Below, piece after piece: positions 1 through 5,820 of a DNA stretch of 7,946 nucleotides (position 1 is its first letter; every line of letters begins with the position of its first letter). This stretch comes from CAUZRD01 sp963582255 (GTDB taxonomy: Bacteria; Pseudomonadota; Alphaproteobacteria; Rhizobiales; TMED25): contig CAUZRD010000094.1 of NCBI GenBank assembly GCA_963582255.1, positions 1 to 7,946 on the forward strand, in the 5' to 3' direction. The translations under genes and the position numbers were made by a program. The notes beneath the pieces were generated by a model. That model was not told where the DNA came from, made no database searches, and saw nothing but the letters and a program-made list of their open reading frames with translations.

Positions 1-82
1 CCCTCACTTTCCCTTCTTCCCCGGCCGACTGATCCAACACCTGACGGATATAACACGCAAGATTCTCCAGCCCATTGCTCAT
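1..82 (-). CDS. N-terminus of a divergently transcribed protein, possibly a GntR-type regulator (partial)
   Basis: An open frame on the minus strand starts with ATG at 82-80 and leaves the window after 27 codons. It begins MSNGLENLACYIRQVLDQ and then turns Gly/Glu/Lys-rich. The start is convincing because an AGGAGG Shine-Dalgarno sequence (95-90) sits 7 bases upstream. The first helix (ENLACYIRQVL) followed by a charged stretch resembles the opening of GntR-family winged-helix domains, where a 'YI+..I' helix precedes the LPsEReLA motif; that diagnostic motif lies outside the window, so the family call is a guess. Its head-to-head position with the five-gene operon, across a spacer holding a palindrome, would suit a local regulator. 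It could equally be an unrelated gene. The gene itself is well supported; the function is weak. Confidence 0.65.
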   Translation of the reverse strand, partial: MSNGLENLACYIRQVLDQSAGEEGKVR

Positions 83-89
83 TATATTT

Positions 90-95
90 CCTCCT
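90..95 (-). promoter_or_regulatory. Shine-Dalgarno site of the divergent gene
   Basis: Read on the minus strand this is AGGAGG, a full match to the anti-SD core, with a 7-base spacer to the ATG at 82-80. It is the strongest ribosome binding site in the window and fixes the start of the partial gene. Confidence 0.8.
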
Positions 96-110
96 ATCGT
101 ATGATGACGG

Positions 111-124
111 TAATTCTAGAATTA
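111..124. promoter_or_regulatory. Perfect 14-bp palindrome in the divergent spacer, candidate operator
   Basis: TAATTCTAGAATTA is its own reverse complement over all 14 bases. It lies in the intergenic region between the divergent gene and the plus-strand operon. A CATAAT (-10-like) hexamer on the minus strand (126-121) overlaps its edge, and a TACAAT hexamer on the plus strand (132-137) lies just beyond it. A dimeric repressor or activator bound here could control one or both directions. No factor can be named from the site: it is AT-rich and does not match the classical FadR-type TGGT..ACCA core. Confidence 0.4.
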
Positions 125-162
125 TGCATGCTACAATAAAGCCTACTCAGGAATAAACTTGC

Positions 163-212
163 TTTACAACTAACCGCCGCCCATTCACAATTTCCATATT
201 ATTATTTAATAC
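163..212 (+). promoter_or_regulatory. Weak candidate promoter region for the five-gene operon
   Basis: Two imperfect sigma70-like arrangements are visible upstream of the ATG at 221. TTTACA (163-168) is 17 bp from CACAAT (186-191). TTCACA (184-189) is 17 bp from TAATAC (207-212) or 15 bp from TTTAAT (205-210). The second would put the transcription start almost at the ATG, which would agree with the lack of any Shine-Dalgarno sequence there. Neither is a strong match, so this only marks the likely area. Confidence 0.25.
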
Positions 213-220
213 TAAACATC

Positions 221-1021
221 ATGTCCGACACCAAAATTCTCATTACCGATAGCGTGACCAAACTCGGGTCCCAGACCAACGGCCGCGTTCTAATCGCAGG
301 TTCCCATGGAGGCATATATGCTGGCCACCAGGCGGCAGTTGCTGGTGTGCGCGGGGTGATACTACATGATGCATCCGTCGGGTTAGACTCCGCCGGCATC
401 GGCGCACTCAGTTTTCTGGATAAGGTGGGATTGGCGGCTGCTACAATTTCAGGAGACTCCGCAACGATCGGTGACGGAGCAGCGATGGCAAAAACTGGCA
501 TCATCAGTTTTGTTAACGAAGCAGCCGCTAGAGTTGGGTGCGCTACCCACCAAACCGCACTGGATGCAGCCAGCTGCATGTTGTCGGCAACTCCGGCCAA
601 TCTTTCAAAATTACCTGATTTGAACGAAGCCCGATTCGTGATTGAGCAACGTCCAGCTGCACCGCCGATCATCGGATGCGATTCTGTCTCGTTGGTAATT
701 GGTGAAGATCTAGATGCCATTGTTATTACCGCATCTCACGGCGAACTGCTGTCCGCATCACCAAGTTGGGGCAGTCGCCCTAATGTTCTTGGCACAATTT
801 TTAATGACGCTGGTCGCTCGACGGTAACCCGATTGCCTGATCTCGATTCAAGACAAATAGCCGCAGCAACAGTCTCGGCCTCCAGCGCCAGAATAGGTGA
901 TGCCCGTTCCACATGGCAAAGTGGCATAATCTCACATATCAACGAATGGGCAGCCTTCCGGGGCGCAGTCATCGGCATGACAACAAAAGAATTTGCCGAG
1001 CAAATCATCGCTTCAAAATGA
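221..1021 (+). CDS. Protein of unknown function with two tandem copies of one domain
   Basis: I do not recognise a named family for this 266-residue protein. It has no signal peptide and no membrane segment, so it is probably cytosolic. It is an internal duplication. Copy 1 (about 10-115) has DSV, AGSHGG (26-31), HDA (49-51), AAAT (72-75), SATIGD (80-85), GIIS (93-96) and NE (99-100). Copy 2 (about 154-260) has DSV, ASHGE (171-175), NDAG (195-198), AAAT (214-217), SARIGD (222-227), GIIS (235-238) and NE (241-242). Spacing between motifs is the same in both copies except around HDA/NDAG. Conserved Ser-His-Gly, Asp and Gly-Asp residues suggest a ligand-binding or catalytic fold. There is no Shine-Dalgarno sequence before the ATG, but the motifs begin within ten residues of it. 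It is the first gene of a run with ThDP enzymes, with 43 bp to the next gene, so a role in the same pathway is inferred. Gene reality is near certain; function is unknown. Confidence 0.9.
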   Translation: MSDTKILITDSVTKLGSQTNGRVLIAGSHGGIYAGHQAAVAGVRGVILHDASVGLDSAGIGALSFLDKVGLAAATISGDSATIGDGAAMAKTGIISFVNEAAARVGCATHQTALDAASCMLSATPANLSKLPDLNEARFVIEQRPAAPPIIGCDSVSLVIGEDLDAIVITASHGELLSASPSWGSRPNVLGTIFNDAGRSTVTRLPDLDSRQIAAATVSASSARIGDARSTWQSGIISHINEWAAFRGAVIGMTTKEFAEQIIASK

Positions 1022-1051
1022 ACCCAACAACAATTTTCGACTAAACAATTT

Positions 1052-1056
1052 AGGAA
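1052..1056 (+). promoter_or_regulatory. Shine-Dalgarno site that decides the start of the ALS-like gene
   Basis: AGGAA lies 8 bases before the ATG at 1065. This supports 1065 over the in-frame TTG at 993, which would overlap the upstream gene by 29 bp and add 24 low-complexity residues. Confidence 0.6.
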
Positions 1057-1064
1057 TTTCTGAA

Positions 1065-2822
1065 ATGCCAGACCAACAATCAGAGCCCTCATCCAACTCA
1101 ACAATCGAATTGACAGGCGGTGAGGTGATCGCGGATATGCTAGCACTTCATGACGTTGGTCCGATGTTTGGTATGGCTGGATTCCAGCTTTTACCTTTTT
1201 ATGATGCAGTCCGCCGCCGAGGGCTTACCCATACCCTGATCAATGACGAACGATCAGGTGCATTCATGGCCGATGCCTGGGCGCGGATTACTGGGCGACC
1301 AGGGGTGTGTGATGCAACGCTTGGCCCTGGCGCCACCAATCTCCTGACTGCACTAACCGAATCCCTCAACGCCGGCATTCCCTTGATTGCCATCATAGGT
1401 GATGCCAACCGCGAGTTTGCGTGGCGCAACATGACACAGGAGACCAAACAGGTTGAAATGCTGCGCGCCGCCGTCAAAGAAGTTATTCGCGTCGAGGTTG
1501 GCACCAGACTTCCCGAGCATATCCGCCGCGCTTACGCTATTGCTACATCGGGTAGACCCGGCCCAGTTCTGCTCGATGTTCCCGAAGACATCTGCCATGG
1601 CGTATTCGAATTCGATACCAACGATCTCTACGCGGTAGAGGCCACAAAATACGTGCCCTCACGGCGCTCTCGCCCGGCCAACGATGACATTGAAAGAGCT
1701 GCCGACCTCTTGCGCCGGGCAAAGCATCCTATAATCCTAGCCGGCGGTGGCATCCATATATCGGGCGCCACCGATGCGCTTGCTAAATTTGCCGAAGATC
1801 AGGCAATCCCGATCGCTCATACGTTGTCAGGAAAAGGATCAATCGCTTGTACCCATGAATTATCTCTTGGACTATTCGGACGATATACACGCACTGCCAA
1901 TGATGTTCTGGACAGCGCCGACTGCATTTTAGTGGCCGGTTGTAAACTTGGCGAAATTGCAACCAAGCGCTACGCCCTTCCGCGCTCCGATATCCCCCTC
2001 ATCCATCTTGACATTGACGCCGGTGAGATCGGCCGCTGGGCTCGCACCGACATTGCACTTTGGGGAGATGCACGAGAGGGGCTTATCGATCTGACTAACG
2101 CCTTGAGTGAGGACGCGGCCAAATTGCAGGCTAGCAGGGCTCAGTATATTACCGATATCAACGCCGGAAAGAAAAAATGGCGGCACGAAGTTGACGCCAG
2201 ACTAACATCATCGGAAAAGCCAATAAACATGGCAAGACTATGCCATGAGCTGAATAATATTCTTCCCGAAGATGCCATTCTTGTTGGTGATGGGGGATTT
2301 GCCGCACACTGGACTGGACTTTTATATGACACCAAACGCGCAGGGCGCGGCTATATCGTCGATCGCGGCATGGCAGCCATCGGCTATGGCGTTGCCGGCG
2401 GCATGGGTGCGCAACTGGCTGCACCCGATCGCCCGGTTTTTACTCTAACCGGCGATGGCGGTCTTAACATGACGCTCGGCGATCTTGAGACCGCGGCACG
2501 GCTGAAGCTACCATTGACTGTCATGGTCGTTAATAACGCCGCCTCTGGTTATGTCAAAGCTCTTCAACATGTGATGTTTGGAGGACATTACCAATCAGCG
2601 GACCTATCCGATCTGAACTATGCCAATGTAGCCAAAACGCTTGGGTGCAACTCCATCCGGGTCGAAGAACCAGATGGGCTGGCCGCAGCACTAAAAAGCG
2701 GTCTAGCCGAAAAGAACTGTCCAACTTTGATTGATATAGTCGTTACCCGCGATGCCTCCCAAATGCTGCCTGGTGTCGACAATCGCTCGGGTCCGATCAA
2801 GAAAGGTGACCGCATTGCCTGA
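1065..2822 (+). CDS. Acetolactate-synthase-like ThDP-dependent enzyme
   Basis: This 585-residue protein has the three-domain layout of the ALS/pyruvate-oxidase superfamily. The N-terminal pyrimidine-binding domain (about 15-185) carries the catalytic Glu of NDERSGAFMADAWAR (E62), then GPGATNL (87-93) and GRPGPVLLDVPEDI. The central Rossmann-like domain (about 205-345) includes PIILAGGGIHISG and PLIHLDID. The C-terminal pyrophosphate domain contains the metal/ThDP motif, GDGG (463-466) followed 28 residues later by NN (490-491). Length fits the family (550-600). The fold joins or cleaves 2-oxoacids through a ThDP carbanion; known members include acetolactate synthase, glyoxylate carboligase and several decarboxylases. 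The substrate here cannot be told from sequence. No ALS small subunit (ACT domain) gene is adjacent, which argues against biosynthetic IlvBN. It follows the duplicated unknown gene and precedes E1 alpha/beta, suggesting a dedicated catabolic or specialised pathway. The family call is firm; the specific reaction is open. Confidence 0.93.
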   Translation: MPDQQSEPSSNSTIELTGGEVIADMLALHDVGPMFGMAGFQLLPFYDAVRRRGLTHTLINDERSGAFMADAWARITGRPGVCDATLGPGATNLLTALTESLNAGIPLIAIIGDANREFAWRNMTQETKQVEMLRAAVKEVIRVEVGTRLPEHIRRAYAIATSGRPGPVLLDVPEDICHGVFEFDTNDLYAVEATKYVPSRRSRPANDDIERAADLLRRAKHPIILAGGGIHISGATDALAKFAEDQAIPIAHTLSGKGSIACTHELSLGLFGRYTRTANDVLDSADCILVAGCKLGEIATKRYALPRSDIPLIHLDIDAGEIGRWARTDIALWGDAREGLIDLTNALSEDAAKLQASRAQYITDINAGKKKWRHEVDARLTSSEKPINMARLCHELNNILPEDAILVGDGGFAAHWTGLLYDTKRAGRGYIVDRGMAAIGYGVAGGMGAQLAAPDRPVFTLTGDGGLNMTLGDLETAARLKLPLTVMVVNNAASGYVKALQHVMFGGHYQSADLSDLNYANVAKTLGCNSIRVEEPDGLAAALKSGLAEKNCPTLIDIVVTRDASQMLPGVDNRSGPIKKGDRIA

Positions 2823-2903
2823 CCACCCTCACACCTATCATCAAAGAGGCTTAATTGTTATTATTACCTACAGGCTTTCCAAATAATTCTATCCATCAAA
2901 AAA

Positions 2904-3896
2904 ATGGACAATCCCATGCCAGTCTTACCTGAAGTAAAACGAAAAATGCTACGGCAGATGCAGACCATTCGCCGGTTTGAAGAACGCGCATCAGACGATT
3001 TTCATGAAGGTGGCATATTCGGTGTAGTTCATTGCTATATCGGCGAAGAAGCCATTGCTGTCGGTGTCTGCGAAGCTCTTCGCCGCGATGACCAGATTAT
3101 TTCCACCCACCGGGGGCATGGCCATTGCATCGCCAAAGGCGCCGATCTCAAGCGCATGATGGCCGAGCTTTATGGCCGTGAAACTGGCTATTGCAAAGGC
3201 AAAGGCGGATCTATGCATATAGCCGATTTCGACATCGGTATGCTTGGCGCCAACGGCATCGTTGCCGGCGGCATTCCGATTATCACCGGCGCGGCCCTTG
3301 CCGCGCAGCTAGTCAGCTCTGACCGCGTTGCCGTATGTTTTTTCGGCGACGGCGCATCCAATGCCGGACCATTTCATGAATCAATAAATATTGCTGCCGC
3401 ATGGAAATTACCTATCATCTATGTGTGCGAAAACAACCTTTGGGCCGCACAAACTCCGTCCCATAAAACGCTAGCCCTGCCCGATGTTGCCTCGCGTGCT
3501 GCCGGATACGGAATCCCAGGCACGGTCGTCGACGGTAATAACGTAATCGCCGTACATGAAGCTGCCCAAACTGCGGTAAAAAGAGCTCGTGCTGGCGATG
3601 GACCCAGCATCATAGAATGCAAGACCTACCGCTGGCGCAACCATACCGAACGACCAGAACAGGCCGATAACCGACCGGCTCAGGAAATTGAGACTTGGAA
3701 AGAAAGTGATCCAATCGAGCGGTTAAAAGGCGACCTGAAAAGTCAGCAAGGGCAGTTATCGGAAGACGAGTGGCAGGCACTCGACAAGGAGATTCTGGCT
3801 GAAATAGAGGCATCAGTCGTCTTTGCCAAGAAAAGCCCCTTCCCGCAACCCGAGTCAGCTCTTGATGACGTCTTTGCTCCAGTCGAGGTACAATAA
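2904..3896 (+). CDS. E1 alpha subunit of a 2-oxoacid/acetoin dehydrogenase-type ThDP enzyme
   Basis: This 330-residue protein matches the E1 alpha family (PDH E1 alpha, AcoA, BkdA1). Visible hallmarks in order are RRFEERA (23-29), HRGHGHCIAKG (69-79), the glycine-rich GKGGSMH (99-105), the ThDP/metal motif GDGASNAGPFHE (148-159) with NN at 177-178, and the active-site loop YRWRNHTERP (242-251). The usual loop motif is GHS; here it is N-H-T, but the His (H247), which normally contacts ThDP, is kept. With the beta subunit it should decarboxylate a 2-oxoacid, or cleave acetoin, and hand the acyl group to a lipoyl-E2 or another acceptor; no E2 is visible. It starts 81 bp after the ALS-like gene. 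Neither ATG 2904 nor ATG 2916 has a clear Shine-Dalgarno sequence, so the first four residues are uncertain. AcoA-like length and the absence of an N-terminal extension lean slightly to the acetoin or PDH type over branched-chain. Confidence 0.93.
   Translation: MDNPMPVLPEVKRKMLRQMQTIRRFEERASDDFHEGGIFGVVHCYIGEEAIAVGVCEALRRDDQIISTHRGHGHCIAKGADLKRMMAELYGRETGYCKGKGGSMHIADFDIGMLGANGIVAGGIPIITGAALAAQLVSSDRVAVCFFGDGASNAGPFHESINIAAAWKLPIIYVCENNLWAAQTPSHKTLALPDVASRAAGYGIPGTVVDGNNVIAVHEAAQTAVKRARAGDGPSIIECKTYRWRNHTERPEQADNRPAQEIETWKESDPIERLKGDLKSQQGQLSEDEWQALDKEILAEIEASVVFAKKSPFPQPESALDDVFAPVEVQ
3885..3888 (+). promoter_or_regulatory. Shine-Dalgarno site of E1 beta inside the end of E1 alpha
   Basis: GAGG lies in the last codons of the alpha gene, 9 bases before the ATG at 3898. 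It supports that start over an upstream in-frame ATG at 3823 and suggests translational coupling of the two subunits. Confidence 0.55.
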
Positions 3897-3897
3897 A

Positions 3898-4878
3898 ATG
3901 CGCGAAATTACCTATGCCCAGGCCGGTGCTGAAGCTATTGCCGAGGAAATGCGTCGCGATGAAACTACATTTCATCTTGCTACCGACGCACCGCAGTCAT
4001 TGGTTGCCGAATTTGGAGTGCAACGGGTGCGCGCAACACCAATTGCCGAAGGTGCCCTAACCGGCATGGCTATCGGCGCGGCAGGCTCGGGCCTGCGCCC
4101 AATCGTGAACTGGCAGATCGTTACATTCTGTTTTGTGGCCATGGATCAAATCGTTAATCAAGCTTCTAAAATCCACTATATGTTCGGTGGCCAGGCAAAA
4201 TTTCCGATCCTATTTCGTGCCCTTGTTGGCGGCGGCGGCAATCGAGCAGCTCAGCACTCCCAAAGCCCCTATTCAATGTTCATGAATTTGGCTGGACTGA
4301 AAATAATCCTTCCGTCAACACCGCGCGACCTGAAGGGGCTTCTTAAAACCTCAATCCGCGATGATAATCCAGTGATTTCATTTGAAAGTGGCCGCCTTCT
4401 ATCATTCAAAGGCGAGGTACCTGATACCGATGAGACCATTCCCATTGGCAAGGCCGACATCAAACGTGAAGGCTGCGACATAACCATTGTGGCTCTAGCC
4501 TGGATGGTCCACGAAGCCCTCCTGGCAGCGGCAGAACTTGAACAAGATGGCATTTCGGTCGAAGTCGTTGATCCACGCACTCTTGTTCCGATGGATGCTG
4601 AAACAATCCGTGCATCAGTGCGCAAGACCGGACGTGTTCTGATTGCCGACGAAGCTACCCCAACCGCAGGTGCTGCCGCCGAAATTTCGGCTCTAATCAC
4701 CGAAGACTTCCAAACTTTTTCAGCACTCAAAGCGCCGGTAAAGCGCATTTGTGCACTTAACGTCCCCATTCCCTACTCACCGACACTTGAAAACCATGTT
4801 TTTCCCGACCGCACCGATATTATCGCAGGCGTACGCGAGCTCATGGGAAAACCACTCCGTGAATCAAGTGATGAATAG
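3898..4878 (+). CDS. E1 beta subunit of a 2-oxoacid/acetoin dehydrogenase-type ThDP enzyme
   Basis: This 326-residue partner of the preceding gene begins one base after its stop codon. It shows the transketolase-like pyrimidine domain with TPIAEGALTGMAIGAA, where E51 is the Glu that activates the ThDP aminopyrimidine. Also present are AQHSQS (118-123) with the conserved His, AGLKIILPSTPRDLKGLL (132-149), and the C-terminal domain signatures VVDPRTLVPMDAETI and KTGRVLIADEA, then PVKRICALNVPIPYSPTLEN. It forms an alpha2beta2 heterotetramer with E1 alpha in known systems. Two departures from the family: the usual GEDV plus glycine-rich segment near residue 28 is replaced by a shorter ATDAPQS, and the common 'RPvvE' after the Glu motif reads RPIVN. 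These changes lie near the active-site entrance and may mark an unusual substrate. Family assignment is firm; substrate is unknown. Confidence 0.93.
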   Translation: MREITYAQAGAEAIAEEMRRDETTFHLATDAPQSLVAEFGVQRVRATPIAEGALTGMAIGAAGSGLRPIVNWQIVTFCFVAMDQIVNQASKIHYMFGGQAKFPILFRALVGGGGNRAAQHSQSPYSMFMNLAGLKIILPSTPRDLKGLLKTSIRDDNPVISFESGRLLSFKGEVPDTDETIPIGKADIKREGCDITIVALAWMVHEALLAAAELEQDGISVEVVDPRTLVPMDAETIRASVRKTGRVLIADEATPTAGAAAEISALITEDFQTFSALKAPVKRICALNVPIPYSPTLENHVFPDRTDIIAGVRELMGKPLRESSDE

Positions 4879-5517
4879 ATGAAACTTTATGGCGGTGCTG
4901 AGTCTGGAAATACCTGGAAAATTCGTATAATGCTTGAGCAATTGAGCATCGACTACGAGCTTATCCCAATCGACCTTTTGAAATGGGAGCACAAGAGCGA
5001 CGTGTTCATTAACCAATTCAATCCGCGTGGCCAGGTGCCAGTGCTCGAAGATGAGGGACTGCGGATCTGGGATTCTGCCGCCGCGCTCATCTACATCGCT
5101 CGCAAGTTTAAGCGTGAAGATTGGCTCCCGATCGATGCAGCTGAGATGTCACAAGTCATGCAATGGGTATCGCTGTCCACCTCGGAAATTCAATTTGGCC
5201 TACAATATACCCGACGCGGCGTGAAGAGAGATCGTTGGATTGCCGGTGATATAGAACAACTTCAGGCGATAGGATTGTTGGCTCTTAACGCACTTGAATG
5301 GAGGCTAAAAGACCATTGCTGGCTAGCGCTCAATCACATTACAATCGCCGATATTGCCTGCTACCCTTACGTTTTTCACTCCCATGAAGCCAAGCTTCCG
5401 CTTGATAATTATGCTGGCATTAGCGCATGGATCGAGCGTTGTTCAGCTCTTCCAAATTGGGCTAACGCACCCAAACCGCCAACTCGCAACTATCCAGATA
5501 TGCCGGAGAAATCTTGA
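4879..5517 (+). CDS. Glutathione S-transferase family protein
   Basis: This 212-residue protein starts directly after the E1 beta stop codon with no gap, so it is almost surely co-transcribed. The N-terminal thioredoxin-like domain (1-76) has MKLYGGAESGNTWKIR with a Ser/Asn at the usual catalytic position (S9, N11), the cis-proline motif QVPVL (52-56) and the glutathione gamma-glutamyl contact motif D65-S66. The all-helical C-terminal domain carries the N-capping box TIAD (155-158) in ITIADIACYPYV. Length is normal. Members conjugate glutathione to electrophiles, isomerise intermediates or reduce disulfides. Placement at the end of a ThDP-enzyme operon suggests it handles a reactive intermediate or product (aldehyde or oxo compound), which is inference. 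The ribosome binding site is weak. No stress-type regulation is visible. Confidence 0.92.
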   Translation: MKLYGGAESGNTWKIRIMLEQLSIDYELIPIDLLKWEHKSDVFINQFNPRGQVPVLEDEGLRIWDSAAALIYIARKFKREDWLPIDAAEMSQVMQWVSLSTSEIQFGLQYTRRGVKRDRWIAGDIEQLQAIGLLALNALEWRLKDHCWLALNHITIADIACYPYVFHSHEAKLPLDNYAGISAWIERCSALPNWANAPKPPTRNYPDMPEKS

Positions 5518-5571
5518 TATTATAAGGCAAAACACAATTGTTTAAAATCGCGTCTAAGACCACACGCTAAT

Positions 5572-5589
5572 GCTTTGTTAGGACAAAGC
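5572..5589 (+). terminator. Short hairpin after the operon, weak terminator candidate
   Basis: GCTTTGT and ACAAAGC form a perfect 7-bp stem around a TAGG loop, 54 bases after the GST stop codon. There is no T-tract downstream and the stem is only moderately GC-rich, so it is not a classical intrinsic terminator. It may be a 3'-end stabilising or Rho-associated structure. Confidence 0.3.
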
Positions 5590-5622
5590 TCAACCTGTTC
5601 AATGCAAACAACGACAACTGAG

Positions 5623-5643
5623 CAGCTACCACAAGTATAGCTG
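5623..5643. repeat. Inverted repeat (6-bp arms) in the intergenic gap
   Basis: CAGCTA and TAGCTG are exact inverted arms with a 9-base loop. There is no T-run and no known motif. It could be a weak hairpin or a binding half-site pair, or chance. Confidence 0.2.
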
Positions 5644-5808
5644 GCAACTAGTATGAGTGTATGCGCTCTATCGAGCTTGACCGCACTTACATCAAATAGG
5701 CATCCAGTTATCAGGCTATCCAACGATCGCTATTCCATCGCAGCGCCGAATATTCTTATAAAGACACTGGATTTATGTGAGCACTATTCATTTTAAAGAA
5801 TACCATTC

Positions 5809-5812
5809 AGGA
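5809..5812 (+). promoter_or_regulatory. Shine-Dalgarno site that decides the aminopeptidase start
   Basis: AGGA ends 8 bases before the ATG at 5821 but only 2 bases before the in-frame ATG at 5815. The second ATG is therefore the better start, shortening the protein by two residues. Confidence 0.55.
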
Positions 5813-5820
5813 AAATGAAG

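Larger units (their letters stand above)
5518..5820. other. Intergenic gap of about 300 bp between the GST and aminopeptidase genes
   Basis: I see no convincing gene here. The short open frames lack start signals and recognisable protein features. The gap holds two small stem-loops (5572-5589 and 5623-5643) and, at its right end, the promoter and ribosome binding region of the aminopeptidase. It marks the boundary between the ThDP operon and the peptidase module. No good sigma70 promoter could be picked by eye. Confidence 0.6.

Noticed and set aside
202..720. Long minus-strand open frame (172 codons) opposite the first gene
   Set aside because: It is antisense to a well-supported protein with internal repeats, has no ribosome binding site, and its Ala/Ser/Pro-rich composition is typical of a shadow frame.
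993..1064. TTG start giving a longer ALS-like protein
   Set aside because: It would overlap the upstream gene by 29 bp and add Asn/Ser-rich residues outside the family. ATG 1065 has a properly spaced AGGAA.
1065..2822. Biosynthetic acetolactate synthase large subunit (ilvB)
   Set aside because: The fold and ThDP motifs match the superfamily, but no small regulatory subunit is adjacent and the neighbours are E1 subunits and a GST, so a gene symbol would overstate the evidence.
3823..3897. Upstream ATG giving a longer E1 beta
   Set aside because: The extra 25 residues lie in the E1 alpha coding region and resemble no E1 beta N-terminus. MREITYAQA at 3898 is a normal family start and has GAGG upstream.
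5572..5589. Classical Rho-independent terminator
   Set aside because: The 7-bp stem is perfect but no U-tract follows, so only a weak terminator or structural call is kept.
5520..5723. Minus-strand 67-codon frame in the intergenic gap
   Set aside because: It has no ribosome binding site, an odd Cys/Val-rich composition, and no recognisable motif or neighbour logic.
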